Of a stretch of DNA of 64,000 nucleotides, positions 1 through 9,445 are shown piece after piece (the first letter of the stretch is position 1; each line of letters opens with the position of its first letter). This stretch comes from Kaistia adipata DSM 17808 (lineage in GTDB: Bacteria; Pseudomonadota; Alphaproteobacteria; Rhizobiales; Kaistiaceae). Made by a program: the position numbers and the translations under genes. The stretch covers positions 898,245 through 962,244 of the forward strand of contig NZ_AUHO01000006.1 of assembly GCF_000423225.1 (NCBI RefSeq), in the 5' to 3' direction. The notes beneath the pieces were generated by a model. That model worked only from the letters and a program-made list of their open reading frames with translations, made no database searches and had not been told where the DNA came from.

Positions 1-1
1 C

Positions 2-196
2 GACCGGGCGCTGGCCGAGCGCCCCTATCTCTCCGGCGACGCGTTCGGCATGGGCGACATCCCGCTCGGCTGCTTCGCCCATTCCTGGTTCGCGATGCCG
101 ATCGAGCGGCCCGACCTGCCCCATCTCGCCGCCTGGTATGAGCGGCTCAAGGCCCGGCCCGCCTATGCCAAGGTCGTTGCCACGCCGCTGAGCTGA
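2..196 (+). CDS. glutathione S-transferase, C-terminal fragment (cut by window edge)
   Basis: The first 64 codons of the window read as the end of a glutathione S-transferase C-terminal helical domain. The stretch YLSGDAFGMGDIPLG matches the N-capping box and hydrophobic staple region of GST alpha-domains, where an Asp caps a core helix, and it is followed by the usual tail with a Trp-Tyr-x-Arg helix and a 'RPAYAKV' end. The thioredoxin-like N-terminal domain that would bind glutathione lies outside the window, so the substrate class cannot be told. The stop is a clean TGA. The fold assignment is fairly sure; a bacterial GST of the general detoxification type is the likely identity. Confidence 0.8.
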   Translation, partial: DRALAERPYLSGDAFGMGDIPLGCFAHSWFAMPIERPDLPHLAAWYERLKARPAYAKVVATPLS

Positions 197-267
197 GGCT
201 GCACTCCCCCTCGCCTCGAGGAGAGCTTCGCATCCAACTGACCGTCATGCAGCGCTGAGGCTTCCAT

Positions 268-402
268 CATCCTGAGGGGCTTGCGTAGCAAGCCGTCTCG
301 AACGACGCAGGGCGGAGATGCACGCGTCGAGACATCGATAGACTGGGCGCGGTGCGTGCTTCGAGACGGCCCTTCGGGCCCCTCAGCATGTTGAGGACGA
401 TG
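268..402. repeat. dispersed palindromic intergenic repeat (type B)
   Basis: Two arms face each other: a left arm with CATCCTGAGGGGCTTGCG and CCGTCTCGAA, and a right arm with TTCGAGACGGCC and GCCCCTCAGCATG. Each arm also holds a short internal hairpin. The element fills the gap between the GST and ndk genes. Related arms occur near 43.36-43.51 kb and 63.56-63.66 kb. It resembles the mosaic palindromic intergenic elements common in rhizobia, and no coding function is visible. Confidence 0.65.
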
Positions 403-431
403 TCCTGCTCGTCCAAGGGCAGAGGCGAGCC

Positions 432-464
432 AAAACAAAAATGGCCGGGACGAGCCCGGCCATT
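432..464 (-). terminator. intrinsic terminator of ndk
   Basis: A perfect 10-bp stem (440-449 with 455-464, core GGCCGGG/CCCGGCC) with a 5-nt loop lies 25 nt after the ndk stop. Read on the minus strand it is followed by a run of T interrupted by one G. This is a textbook Rho-independent terminator pointing in the ndk direction. Confidence 0.85.
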
Positions 465-488
465 TCGAAATTCAAATCGTTCAGCCGA

Positions 489-911
489 TTAGCCGACGAT
501 CTCGACGCCCGAGAACCAGTACGCGATCTCCTGGGCGGCGGTCTCCGGGGCATCCGAACCGTGCACCGAGTTCTCGCCGATCGACAGCGCGAATTCCTTG
601 CGGATGGTGCCGGCATCGGCGTTGGCCGGGTTGGTGGCGCCCATGACTTCGCGGTTCTTCAGGATGGCGTTCTCGCCTTCCAGGACCTGCACGATGGTCG
701 GGCCAGCCGTCATCGTCTCGACCAGCTCGCCGAAGAAGGGACGCTCCTTGTGGACGGCGTAGAAGCCCTCGGCCTGGGCGCGGGACATCCAGACGCGCTT
801 CGAGGCGACGACGCGCAGGCCGGCGTCTTCCAGCTTGGCGGTGATCTTGCCGGTCAGGTTGCGCTTGGTGGCGTCGGGCTTGATCATCGAAAAGGTGCGT
901 TCAATCGCCAT
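489..911 (-). CDS. ndk: nucleoside diphosphate kinase
   Basis: The 140-residue protein is the standard length for Ndk, which moves the gamma-phosphate of ATP to NDPs through a phosphohistidine and so balances NTP and dNTP pools in the cytoplasm. The N-terminus [14 protein letters not shown] is the family signature. The active-site histidine is His117 in NSVHGSD, and the nucleotide-binding AGTIRKEF segment is intact just before it. The frame is open upstream as far as 1022, but the extra 37 residues are unlike Ndk, so the ATG at 911 is the start. It runs divergently from the DinB-family gene and ends at a strong terminator. Identity is certain. Confidence 0.97.
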   Translation of the reverse strand: MAIERTFSMIKPDATKRNLTGKITAKLEDAGLRVVASKRVWMSRAQAEGFYAVHKERPFFGELVETMTAGPTIVQVLEGENAILKNREVMGATNPANADAGTIRKEFALSIGENSVHGSDAPETAAQEIAYWFSGVEIVG

Positions 912-1084
912 TTCTCGGTCCTGTTCTGTCGTTTCGGTTTGGATAATTGGGTGGCGCTGTATAGCCTCGCTGCCCCGGACGGGCAAGGGCGCCGGCCCTT
1001 CGGCGAGCCTGCTCTCGTCCAAAAATGTCAGCTATACTGACCCGACGATCACGACAGTTCCGCGACGGATCAGGGAGCCGCGCC

Positions 1085-1600
1085 ATGAAGCAGCATTTCG
1101 CGATGTTCGCCGCCTATAATCGCTGGGCCAATGCGCGCCTCTACGCCGCAGCCGGCGCCCTGCCTCCGGAGCAGTTTCGCGCCGATCGCGGCGCCTTCTT
1201 CGGCTCGCTCTGCGGCACGCTCAACCATCTCCTCGTCACCGACCGCATCTGGCTGCGCCGCCTCGCCGGCGACGGACCGGTTCACACCGAGCTGAACGAG
1301 ATCGTCGCGGAAGATCTGCAGGCGCTCGCGACATTGCGCGGCGAACAGGACGATCGCCTGGTCGCCTTCGTCGACGGCCTCGACGAGGCGGCGATCGCCG
1401 GCAATTTCATCTATCGGCCGATCACCAATCCGCGCGACATCACCCAGCCGCGCGCGGCCGCCCTCGCCCATCTCTTCAACCACCAGACCCATCATCGCGG
1501 CCAGGCCTCCGCGATCCTCACCGGCCTCGCCGGACGCGACGCCTGCCCCAGCCTCGACCTGATCCTGTTCCAGCGCGAAAGCGGCCTGGGGCTTAGCTAG
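1085..1600 (+). CDS. DinB/YfiT-family putative metal-dependent protein
   Basis: A 171-residue, all-helical protein of the DinB superfamily (four-helix bundle, mostly unassigned enzymes, some thiol S-transferases). The three metal-ligand histidines typical of the family are visible: His48 in LNHLLVTD, and His133 and His137 in the motif NHQTHHRG. The start at 1085 has a GGGAG Shine-Dalgarno sequence; an in-frame start at 1025 would add 20 unrelated residues. It is transcribed away from ndk with a shared upstream region. Family membership is sure. The substrate is unknown, and it should not be confused with DNA polymerase IV, which is also called DinB. Confidence 0.88.
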   Translation: MKQHFAMFAAYNRWANARLYAAAGALPPEQFRADRGAFFGSLCGTLNHLLVTDRIWLRRLAGDGPVHTELNEIVAEDLQALATLRGEQDDRLVAFVDGLDEAAIAGNFIYRPITNPRDITQPRAAALAHLFNHQTHHRGQASAILTGLAGRDACPSLDLILFQRESGLGLS

Positions 1601-1739
1601 CGCACGCCAGGAACGCGCCGGGCCGGGCATCGCAACCGGTCACATAAATATATCGGCGATGTGTGATTGCCGTCGCTTGATTCAACCGGACCGGAGGCGC
1701 ACGTTTCGGCACGAATGGTTTCAGTTTCTGCGAGTCTCC

Positions 1740-2564
1740 ATGTTGCTGCGTCCCCTTCTTGTCTCTCTTGCGCTCTCCACCTCGGTCGCGCACGCAGCAA
1801 CCCCGACGATCGAGGCTGAGCCGCCGCAGGACATCTCGGATGCGCATCTCGCCGAGGTGGTCGACTTCGTCGTCGGCAATGCCGTCTACGCGCTCTACCA
1901 CCAAGCCGGACACATGATGATGCAGCGCTACGGCGTGCGCATGGACGGCGGCGAGCAGGCGGCGGACGATTTCGCCGTGCTGACGCTGCTCGAGCCGCGC
2001 ACCGGCGCCGGTGACCAGACCCTGGTCGACGCCATCGACAGCTGGATGCTCTCGAATCATCTGACCGCCTCGGCACAGCCGGAGGCGATCGGCCTCTCCG
2101 ACCGGCACGCCCTCGACGCCGAACGCACCAACAACATCGTCTGCGATATGGTCGGCGCGAACAGCAAGGATTTCGCGGATGTCGCCGAGGCGGCGTCGCT
2201 GACCCCGGCGGCTCGCACGGCCTGCGCCACGAGCTACCAGCAGAAGCGGGCGCTCTGGACCGAAGCGCTGAAGCCGCTCGCCCGTGCGCCGGGAACGCCT
2301 GCCACCACGATTGCCGTCAGCTATGACGAGCCGACGGGCGGCGAGATCGCGGAAGTGACGATCCTGCACGACAACCGCGTGCTGGAAGAGGTCGCGGCCC
2401 GCCTCGCCAACGACTTTGCCCTGTCGCCGGCGCCGACCATCCGCGCGATGAGCTGCGGATCCGCGACCTCCAACTATGACGCGGCGAAGAACGAACTGGT
2501 CTTCTGCTACGAGCTCGCGAGCTACCACGCCGAGCTGATTTTGCGCGACATCGCCGGTCGCTGA
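1740..2564 (+). CDS. secreted DUF4344-like protein with altered metallopeptidase motif
   Basis: A 274-residue protein with an N-terminal signal peptide (hydrophobic residues 2-18, VAHAA cleavage region). It resembles the DUF4344 family of putative zinc metallopeptidases: an HExxH-like helix followed by a Gly-rich turn and acidic 'EQAADDFAVL' residues, then a C-terminal half with conserved cysteines. In this protein the motif at residues 54-58 reads HQAGH, so the Glu that would act as general base is Gln. It could be an inactive or altered enzyme in the periplasm. The start at 1740 is chosen because it gives a proper signal peptide; an in-frame ATG at 1659 would bury it. Its neighbours give no functional link. 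Confidence 0.68.
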   Translation: MLLRPLLVSLALSTSVAHAATPTIEAEPPQDISDAHLAEVVDFVVGNAVYALYHQAGHMMMQRYGVRMDGGEQAADDFAVLTLLEPRTGAGDQTLVDAIDSWMLSNHLTASAQPEAIGLSDRHALDAERTNNIVCDMVGANSKDFADVAEAASLTPAARTACATSYQQKRALWTEALKPLARAPGTPATTIAVSYDEPTGGEIAEVTILHDNRVLEEVAARLANDFALSPAPTIRAMSCGSATSNYDAAKNELVFCYELASYHAELILRDIAGR

Positions 2565-2621
2565 GCGACTGTGGCAGCGCCGCGCTTGCGTCTGGCGGCG
2601 CGGCACGGCACATAGCCCGTC

Positions 2622-4511
2622 ATGCTGCACGTCAACGAAGTCACCTATCGCATCGCCGGTCGCACGCTCCTCGAAGGGGCGACCATTGCCCTGCCCGACG
2701 GGGTCAAGGCCGGCTTCGTCGGCCGCAACGGTACCGGCAAGACCACCCTCTTCAAGCTGGTCACCGGCGAGATCGCGCCGGAGAGCGGCTCGATCGGCCT
2801 GCCGCGCGGCGTCCGCATCGGCCAGGTGGCCCAGGAAGCGCCCGGCACCGAACAGTCGTTGATCGAATTCGTGCTGGCTGCCGACAAGGAGCGCGCCGCC
2901 CTGCTCAGCGAGGCCGAGCACGCAACCGACCCGCACCGCATCGCCGAGATCCAGATCCGCCTGACCGACATCGGCGCGCATGCCGCCGAGGCGCGGGCCG
3001 GCACCATCCTCGCCGGCCTCGGCTTCGACGCCGAGGCGCAGCTTCGCCCCTGCTCCGCCTTCTCCGGCGGCTGGCGCATGCGCGTTGCGCTCGCCGCCGT
3101 CCTGTTCGCCGAGCCGGACCTGCTGCTCCTCGACGAGCCGACCAACTATCTCGACCTCGAAGGCACGATGTGGCTCGAGAACTACGTGGCGCGCTATCCG
3201 CACACCGTGTTCCTGATCAGCCACGACCGCGACCTGCTCAATCGCGCCGTCGACATGATCGTGCATCTCGACCAAGGCAAGCTCACCGCCTATCGCGGCG
3301 GCTATGACAGCTTCGACCGCCAGCGCCGCGAGAAGCAGGCGCTGCAGCTGAAGCTAAAGAAGAAGCAGGACGACCAACGCAAGCACCTGCAGGCCTTCGT
3401 CGACCGCTTCCGGGCCAAGGCCACCAAGGCCCGCCAGGCGCAGTCGCGCATGAAGGCGCTGGAGAAGATGCAACCGATCGCCGGCATCGTCGACGAGCAC
3501 GTCACGCCGTTCTCCTTCCCGCCACCGGCCAAGATCCTGGCGCCGCCGATCATCGCGCTCGACAACGCCTCGGTCGGCTACGAGGAAGGCAAGCCGATCC
3601 TGTGCAAGCTCGATATCCGCATCGATGTCGAGGACCGCATCGGCCTGCTCGGCGCCAACGGCAACGGCAAGTCGACCTTCGCCAAGCTGCTGGCCGGACG
3701 GCTCGCCGCAGCCGGCGGCGCCATGCGCCGCGCCGACAAGCTCGACATCGCCTTCTTCGCCCAGCACCAGCTCGACGATTTGCGGCCGGCCGAGACCGCC
3801 GTGCAGCATGTGCGCCCGCTGATGCCGGATGCGACCGAGGCGCAGCTGCGCGCCCGCGTCGGCGCCATGGGCTTCCCGACCGCGAAGATGGACACGCCGG
3901 CGCGCGAGCTCTCGGGCGGCGAGCGGGCGCGCCTGCTGCTCGGCCTAGCGACCTTCCGCGGCGCCAACCTGCTGATCCTCGACGAGCCGACCAACCATCT
4001 CGACATCGACAGCCGCGAAGCGCTCGTCCAGGCGCTGAACGACTATCCCGGCGCCGTCATCCTGATCAGCCACGACCGACACCTGATCGAGGCGTCCGTG
4101 GACCGGCTGCTGCTGGTTGCCAACGGCACCGTGTCGCCCTTCGACGGCGACATGGACGATTATCGCAAGCTGATCGTGAAGGGACCGGAGACCACCTCGG
4201 CCAAATCCGACGACGACGCGGCCAGCAAGACCTCGGCGCAGGACCGCCGGCGCGAGTCCGCCGCGCGGCGCAGCGAGCTCGCGCCGCTGCGGAAAAAGAT
4301 CAGGGAAACCGAATCCTTGATGGAGAAGCTTCAGAAAGAGATTCAGAAGCTCGACACCGCGCTCGCCGACCCCGCCCTCTACACCAAGGACCCGGCCAAG
4401 GCCTCCACCTACGCCAAGCAGCGCTCCGACGCCGTCAAGGCGCTGGGCGAGCGGGAAGAGGCCTGGCTGGAGATGTCGGCGGAATACGAAGAGGCCGTCG
4501 GGGCGGACTGA
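2622..4511 (+). CDS. ABC-F family ATP-binding protein (YheS/Uup type)
   Basis: A 629-residue protein with two ABC ATPase domains and no membrane segment, as in ABC-F ribosome-associated translation factors. Domain 1 has Walker A GRNGTGKTT (about residues 34-42), signature SGGWRMR and Walker B LLLLDEPTNYLD. Domain 2 has GANGNGKST, LSGGERARLLLG and LLILDEPTNHLD. Between them lies a basic, helical linker rich in Lys and Gln (P-site tRNA-interaction motif). The last 90 residues form a charged coiled coil as in YheS and Uup. Assignment to ABC-F is certain; which subfamily is not settled by eye. Confidence 0.92.
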   Translation: MLHVNEVTYRIAGRTLLEGATIALPDGVKAGFVGRNGTGKTTLFKLVTGEIAPESGSIGLPRGVRIGQVAQEAPGTEQSLIEFVLAADKERAALLSEAEHATDPHRIAEIQIRLTDIGAHAAEARAGTILAGLGFDAEAQLRPCSAFSGGWRMRVALAAVLFAEPDLLLLDEPTNYLDLEGTMWLENYVARYPHTVFLISHDRDLLNRAVDMIVHLDQGKLTAYRGGYDSFDRQRREKQALQLKLKKKQDDQRKHLQAFVDRFRAKATKARQAQSRMKALEKMQPIAGIVDEHVTPFSFPPPAKILAPPIIALDNASVGYEEGKPILCKLDIRIDVEDRIGLLGANGNGKSTFAKLLAGRLAAAGGAMRRADKLDIAFFAQHQLDDLRPAETAVQHVRPLMPDATEAQLRARVGAMGFPTAKMDTPARELSGGERARLLLGLATFRGANLLILDEPTNHLDIDSREALVQALNDYPGAVILISHDRHLIEASVDRLLLVANGTVSPFDGDMDDYRKLIVKGPETTSAKSDDDAASKTSAQDRRRESAARRSELAPLRKKIRETESLMEKLQKEIQKLDTALADPALYTKDPAKASTYAKQRSDAVKALGEREEAWLEMSAEYEEAVGAD

Positions 4512-4560
4512 CGCCTCCTCGGCCTAGGAAGAGCCAAGCTCCGCCGTTCGCCAACCCTCC

Positions 4561-4671
4561 GCCGTCATCCCTGCGAAAGCAGGGATCCATGCATCCATCC
4601 AAAGGCTCGTGAGGTTCGCGAGTCAGCCAACCCGGCTGAATGGATCCCGGCTCGGAGGCCGGGATGACGGC
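4561..4671. repeat. dispersed palindromic repeat (GTCATCCC type)
   Basis: The left arm, with GTCATCCCTGCGAAAGCAGG, and the right arm, with GGATCCCGGCTCGGAGGCC and then GGGATGACGG, are inverted copies of each other, and each arm has its own small stem. It lies between two convergent genes (the ABC-F gene and holC), so it could also help end transcription. Similar left arms start at about 19319 and 63555. Confidence 0.6.
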
Positions 4672-4743
4672 GAGCGTGTTGCTGACGACAGCGCGCCAAT
4701 GACGACGGCTACTTCCGCCCGGAAATCGTTCACGCCCGCCCCC

Positions 4744-5193
4744 TCACGCCTTCTTCTGCCAGCGGCCCTGTTCGGATTGCTGCCAGTAGGTCGCGTCGTG
4801 GCCGGCGGCCTTGACCCGCTTCCACGAGGCGCGGGCGGCGTCGAGCGCTTCCGGGTCGTTGCCGTCGAACATCAGGACGGCGCGCAGATAGCCGTCGAGT
4901 TCGCCGGCCGGCGCGCCATCGACGAGAAAGCGGACATTGGCGCCGTTCGGATTGTCGGCCTCGGGCGTCAGCAGGACGGGATGCTGCGCGGCGTCGGCGT
5001 CCCGCCACAGGCCGTGCGGCAGGAAGCTCTCGTCGTTGTAAGTCCACAGCAGCGCGTCGAGCGCCTCGCAGCGCTCGACCGAGCGCGCCTCGACGACGAC
5101 GCGCCAGTCACGCTCCAGGCACTTTTCCAGGAGCCCGGGCAGCACCGCCTCGAGCGGCTGGTTCTGCAGATGGTAGAACAGGACCTCGGTCAT
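4744..5193 (-). CDS. holC: DNA polymerase III subunit chi
   Basis: A 149-residue protein that starts MTEVLFYHL and fits HolC, the chi subunit that ties the clamp loader to single-strand-binding protein. Supporting marks are the early 'LLEKCLERDWRVVV' helix, the 'LDALLWTYNDESFLPHG' stretch and the 'PVLLTPEADNPNGAN' segment, all typical of chi proteins. It lies directly downstream of pepA on the same strand with about 70 nt between, the pairing usual in alphaproteobacteria. Length is normal. Identity is confident. Confidence 0.95.
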   Translation of the reverse strand: MTEVLFYHLQNQPLEAVLPGLLEKCLERDWRVVVEARSVERCEALDALLWTYNDESFLPHGLWRDADAAQHPVLLTPEADNPNGANVRFLVDGAPAGELDGYLRAVLMFDGNDPEALDAARASWKRVKAAGHDATYWQQSEQGRWQKKA

Positions 5194-5263
5194 CGCGCCT
5201 TCTCACCCGACCAGACCGCCCCGAGACATTCGGGACGATCGAGGTCGCGTGCCTTGTAGCAGA

Positions 5264-6769
5264 TCAGCCTTCGTAATTGTCGGCGACGAGGCGGTCCAGG
5301 ATGCGCACCCCCCAGCCCGAGGCCCAGGAGCGGTTCACTTCCGTCTGCGGCGACCCCATGGCGGTGCCGGCGATGTCGAGATGGGCCCAGGCGACGCCGT
5401 CGTCGACGAAGCGCTTCAGGAACTGCGCCGCGGTGATCGAGCCGCCATAGCGGCCGCCGGTGTTCTTGATGTCGGCGAACTTCGATTCGATCATCTTGTC
5501 GTAGGCCGGGCCGAGCGGCATGCGCCAGACCTTCTCGCCGGTCGCCTCGCCCGCCTTCGACAGCGCGCCGGCCAGCGCGTCGTCGGTGGCGAACATGCCG
5601 GCATAGTCGCTGCCGAGCGCAACCATGATCGCGCCGGTCAGCGTCGCGAGATCGACGATCACCTTCGGCTCATAGGTCTTCTGCGCGTACCAGAGCGCGT
5701 CGGCCAGCACGAGGCGGCCCTCCGCGTCGGTATTGATGATCTCGATGGTGACGCCCGAAGCGGCAGCCACGATGTCGCCGGGACGCTGCGCGTTGCCGTC
5801 CGGCATGTTCTCGACGAGGCCGATGATGCCGACGACGTTCGCCTTCGCCTTGCGCGCGGCGAGCGCGTGCATCAGGCCGACCACGGCGGCGGCGCCGCCC
5901 ATGTCGCCCTTCATGTCCTCCATGCCGCCAGCGGGCTTGATCGAGATGCCGCCGGTATCGAACACGACGCCCTTGCCGACGAAGGCGACGGGCTTTTCCT
6001 TGGCCTTGCTGCCGTTCCAGTGCATGGCAACGAGGCGCGGCGGCCGGCTCGAACCCTGGGCCACGCCGAGCAGCGCGCGCATGCCGAGCTTCTTCATCTG
6101 CTTCTCGGTCAGCGTCTCGATCGTCACGCCGAGCTTCTCGAGCTCCGCCGCCTTCTCGGCGAACTCGACCGGGCCGAGCACGTTCGCCGGCTCGTTGACC
6201 AGCTCGCGCGCCAGGATGGCGCCGTCGGCGACGGCGGAGCGGCCTGCCCACGCCTTCTTCGCCTTGCCGGCCTCGGCGGCGACGATGTCGAGCGTCACCG
6301 GCGGCTTGGGCGCCTTGTCCTCGTCCTTGCCCTTTTTGCCCTTGCTCTTGTAGCGATCGAACGAATAGGCGCGCAGCACCGCGCCGAGGCCGATATCGGC
6401 CAGCTGTTCGCCCGCGATCGCGATGCCGTCCGGCCGTTCCGAATGCAAGGTCGCCGCCTCGGCCTTGCGCAGCGCGCCCATGATGGCGCCGCCGAGCCGC
6501 GACCAGTCGCCTTCCACAAGTTCCTGCGCCTTGCCGAGGCCCACGACGACGAGCCGGTCGAAGGTCAGGCCGGCCGGCGCGAGAATGTCGAGAATCGCCA
6601 GGCTCTTGCCCTTGTAGTCGGAGGTCGCCGCGGCCTTCTGGACCAGGTCGGCGACGCCGAGCGCCTGCGCGGCCGGACCGAGCGCGAGCGTTTCGTCCGT
6701 CAGGACAACAAGCGTCCCCGTCTCGTTCGTGGTCGTCTTGTGGAAGGAAACGACAGGATTGCTGGTCAT
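5264..6769 (-). CDS. pepA: leucyl aminopeptidase (M17 family)
   Basis: A 501-residue M17 cytosol aminopeptidase that removes N-terminal residues from peptides with two metal ions. The C-terminal catalytic half carries the metal-binding [16 protein letters not shown] segment and the signature [14 protein letters not shown]. The N-terminal half is the variable macro-like domain, here with an unusual Lys/Asp-rich stretch (about residues 140-150). The ATG at 6769 is preferred over an in-frame start 26 codons upstream, which would add an Arg/Pro-rich tail not seen in the family. It is followed by holC, likely as one transcript. Confidence 0.96.
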   Translation of the reverse strand: MTSNPVVSFHKTTTNETGTLVVLTDETLALGPAAQALGVADLVQKAAATSDYKGKSLAILDILAPAGLTFDRLVVVGLGKAQELVEGDWSRLGGAIMGALRKAEAATLHSERPDGIAIAGEQLADIGLGAVLRAYSFDRYKSKGKKGKDEDKAPKPPVTLDIVAAEAGKAKKAWAGRSAVADGAILARELVNEPANVLGPVEFAEKAAELEKLGVTIETLTEKQMKKLGMRALLGVAQGSSRPPRLVAMHWNGSKAKEKPVAFVGKGVVFDTGGISIKPAGGMEDMKGDMGGAAAVVGLMHALAARKAKANVVGIIGLVENMPDGNAQRPGDIVAAASGVTIEIINTDAEGRLVLADALWYAQKTYEPKVIVDLATLTGAIMVALGSDYAGMFATDDALAGALSKAGEATGEKVWRMPLGPAYDKMIESKFADIKNTGGRYGGSITAAQFLKRFVDDGVAWAHLDIAGTAMGSPQTEVNRSWASGWGVRILDRLVADNYEG

Positions 6770-7087
6770 TTGGGCTCGCGGGACAAGAGCTGAGGGCGAC
6801 GCCGGGCGGCGCCGTCTGGGTCGGGAAGTGCGTGCGTTCGGCCACACCTTGCAGGGGATCAGTGTGTCCCGTGACGGTCGTCTCTGGCAAGTGCTGGGGC
6901 TTCACGGTAGATATTCACCCTTCATTAACACTGTTCATTCGCGTTTGATTCACCCAAATGGTCCACCCATGGACCACCCCGATCACCGGGACGCCGAGGA
7001 GGTTCGATCCGCCATATTGATGCAGCCAGGGGCACGGCTGTCTTTGACACGGGGGGTGTACAGAGTTCGAGGATCGACGACGTCAAG
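6770..7087. other. divergent intergenic region between pepA and lptF
   Basis: This 318-bp gap separates two divergently transcribed units and must hold both promoters. On the plus strand a TTGACA hexamer at 7044-7049 could be a -35 element for the lpt operon, but no convincing -10 follows at the right distance. There is an AT-richer patch around 6910-6960. I see no RNA gene, repeat or open frame worth calling. Confidence 0.4.
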
Positions 7088-8275
7088 ATGAAGCTCATCG
7101 AGCGCTACATCTTCAACCGCATGCTGGCAGCCTTCCTGCTCAGCCTTTGCGGCCTGTCCGGAACGGTTTGGCTCAGCCAGGCCTTGCGCGAACTCGACCT
7201 GATCACGAGCAAGGGCCAGAACTTCGGCACGTTCTTTCACGTGTCGAGCCTCATCTTCCCCGGCCTGCTCCTGATCGTCTGCCCTGTCGCCCTGCTGATC
7301 GGCGCGATCTACACCTTCAACCAGCTGAACGCCGATTCGGAGCTGGTCGTCATCAACGCCAGCGGCGCCTCGCAGACGCGGCTACTGAAGCCCGCGCTCG
7401 TCATGGGCCTGATCACCGCGATCATCGTCGGCTCCATGTCGCTCTATCTGGTGCCGCGCTCGCTGCAGGCGTTCCGCGGCCTTCTGACCGGCATCAACGC
7501 CGACCTCATCACCAGCTTCGTCAAGGAAGGCCAGTTCATGGAACTCGGCAACCGGCTGGTGTTCCATGTCCGCGACCGCAAGCCCGACGGCACGCTTGAA
7601 GGCATCTTCATCCAGGACGGCCGCCAGGCCGACCAGACCTCGGTCTACATCGCCAATCGCGGCGTCGTGCTGAAGAACCCGCTCGGCACCTTCCTGATCA
7701 TGCAGAACGGCACGATCCAGCAGAAGTCCGAGACCAATGCCTCGATGTCGATCATCGAGTTCGAATCCTACGCGTTCGACCTGTCGACCTTCGGCAGCAA
7801 GACCACCCTGCCCGCCTACACGGCAGCCGAGCGCAGCACGACCTTCCTGATGTCGCCCGACCCGAACGATCCGGAATATCAGAAGCGTCCCGGCAGCTTC
7901 CTGTCCGAACTGCACGATCGCTTCTCGGCGCCGCTCTACGCCATCTTCTTCGCGATCCTGCCCGTCGCGGCGCTGGGCCAGGCGCAGACGACCCGCCAGG
8001 GGCGCAGCCTGGTCGTGCTCGGCACGATCGCGCTCGCGACCAGCGTGCGCATCGGCGGGCTCATCCTCGCCAGCCTCGCGGCCAACGACTCGCGCCTGAT
8101 CCCCGCGCTCTACGCGCTGCCGATCGGCTTCATCGTGTTGTCGCTCGTCGCCGTCTACAGCTCCTTCCGCCTGACCGCTTCCGACAGCATCGCCGGAGCG
8201 GTGTCGGATTTCGTGCAGCGCATCGCCAGCCGGCTGCGGATCGGCCCGCGCCCCTCCACCGGGGGGCGCATGTAG
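7088..8275 (+). CDS. lptF: LPS export ABC transporter permease LptF
   Basis: A 395-residue YjgP/YjgQ-family permease. It starts MKLIERYIFNRMLAAFLLSL, the hallmark of LptF, and has three transmembrane helices on each side of a periplasmic beta-jellyroll (about residues 130-270). With LptG it forms the inner-membrane channel that pulls lipopolysaccharide out of the membrane, powered by LptB (not in this window). It is the first gene of the lptF-lptG-lptD cluster; the next start is only 3 nt after its stop. Identity is confident; LptF and LptG are told apart by order and by the N-terminal pattern. Confidence 0.93.
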   Translation: MKLIERYIFNRMLAAFLLSLCGLSGTVWLSQALRELDLITSKGQNFGTFFHVSSLIFPGLLLIVCPVALLIGAIYTFNQLNADSELVVINASGASQTRLLKPALVMGLITAIIVGSMSLYLVPRSLQAFRGLLTGINADLITSFVKEGQFMELGNRLVFHVRDRKPDGTLEGIFIQDGRQADQTSVYIANRGVVLKNPLGTFLIMQNGTIQQKSETNASMSIIEFESYAFDLSTFGSKTTLPAYTAAERSTTFLMSPDPNDPEYQKRPGSFLSELHDRFSAPLYAIFFAILPVAALGQAQTTRQGRSLVVLGTIALATSVRIGGLILASLAANDSRLIPALYALPIGFIVLSLVAVYSSFRLTASDSIAGAVSDFVQRIASRLRIGPRPSTGGRM

Positions 8276-8278
8276 GCC

Positions 8279-9445
8279 ATGTTCCGCAGCCCGACGCTCA
8301 GCCTCTATTTCGGCCGCCGCTTCCTGAAGACCGCGTTGATCATCTTCACGGTCGTTTTCGTGCTGATGGCCTTCATCGACTATCTGGAACTCGCCCGCCG
8401 CGCCGCGCGGCGCGAAGGGTTCGACGCGTTCCTGTATCTGCTGGTCTCGCTAGCGCGCGTGCCGAACGTCATCGAGCGCGCCCTGCCCTTCACGATCCTG
8501 TTCGCCTCGATGGCGAGCTTCGTCATGGCGAATCGACAACTGGAGCTTGTGGTGGCGCGGGCCGCCGGCGTCTCGGCCTGGCAGTTCCTGCTGCCGGCCG
8601 GCCTGGTCGCGGTCATGATCGGCGTCTTCGCCACCACGGTGTTCAATCCGATCTCGACCGAACTCAAGGAACGCTCGATCCTGCTGGGCAATCAGCTGGC
8701 CCAGGAGCGCACCCGCATCGAGAGCGCCAAGGCTGCGGCGAACGAGCCGGCCGCGCCGCCCGCTCCGTCGGGCACCGAGATCATCGCTTCGGCGGAGGGG
8801 TCGGACTGGCCGATCTGGATGCGGCAGACGGGCGGCGAAGGCCCTTCGATCATCGGCGCCCGCGAGAGCCTGAAACAGGGTCTGTCGCTCGTCGACGTCT
8901 CGGCGTTCGTGTTCAAGCCGAACGGCACGCTCGACCGTCGAATCGATGCGCCCACGGCCGACTTCGAAGACGGCGACTGGGTGTTTCGCGATGCCACCGT
9001 GATCCAGGCCGGCAGTCGGCCGACACCGCAGCCGGAAGTTCGGCTGCCGACGGATCTTAACGCCGACCAGGTCAGCCAGAGGCTGGCCGACCCGGAGACC
9101 GTTTCCTTCTGGTCTCTGCCGCAACTTGTTGAAATATCAAAAAAGTCTGCTGTTCCGAGTGATGCGTACGAAATGCAGTTCCAATCCCTGCTGGCGCAGC
9201 CGTTGCTGTTCCTCGCCATGGTCTTCGTGGCGGCGACGGTGTCGCTCCGGTTCTCCCGCTCTCGCGATCTCGGGCAGGTGATTTTGTCTGGTGTCGCAGT
9301 GGGCTTCGTGCTTTATGTTGTCACGGAATTGGCGAGGGGGTTGGGGAGGAGCGGCGTCGTGTCACCGATGATTGCCGCGTGGACTCCCGCTGTCATTGCC
9401 ATCCTGTTGAGTGTCACAGTGCTTCTTCACCGGGAGGACGGATGA
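8279..9445 (+). CDS. lptG: LPS export ABC transporter permease LptG
   Basis: A 388-residue partner of LptF with the same architecture: an N-terminal 'LYFGRRFLKT' amphipathic start, three helices, a periplasmic jellyroll and three more helices. It is slightly longer than E. coli LptG (360) because of an Ala/Pro-rich insertion at about residues 150-165. It begins 3 nt after lptF and overlaps the start of lptD (ATGATGA), so translational coupling is likely. Confidence 0.93.
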   Translation: MFRSPTLSLYFGRRFLKTALIIFTVVFVLMAFIDYLELARRAARREGFDAFLYLLVSLARVPNVIERALPFTILFASMASFVMANRQLELVVARAAGVSAWQFLLPAGLVAVMIGVFATTVFNPISTELKERSILLGNQLAQERTRIESAKAAANEPAAPPAPSGTEIIASAEGSDWPIWMRQTGGEGPSIIGARESLKQGLSLVDVSAFVFKPNGTLDRRIDAPTADFEDGDWVFRDATVIQAGSRPTPQPEVRLPTDLNADQVSQRLADPETVSFWSLPQLVEISKKSAVPSDAYEMQFQSLLAQPLLFLAMVFVAATVSLRFSRSRDLGQVILSGVAVGFVLYVVTELARGLGRSGVVSPMIAAWTPAVIAILLSVTVLLHREDG

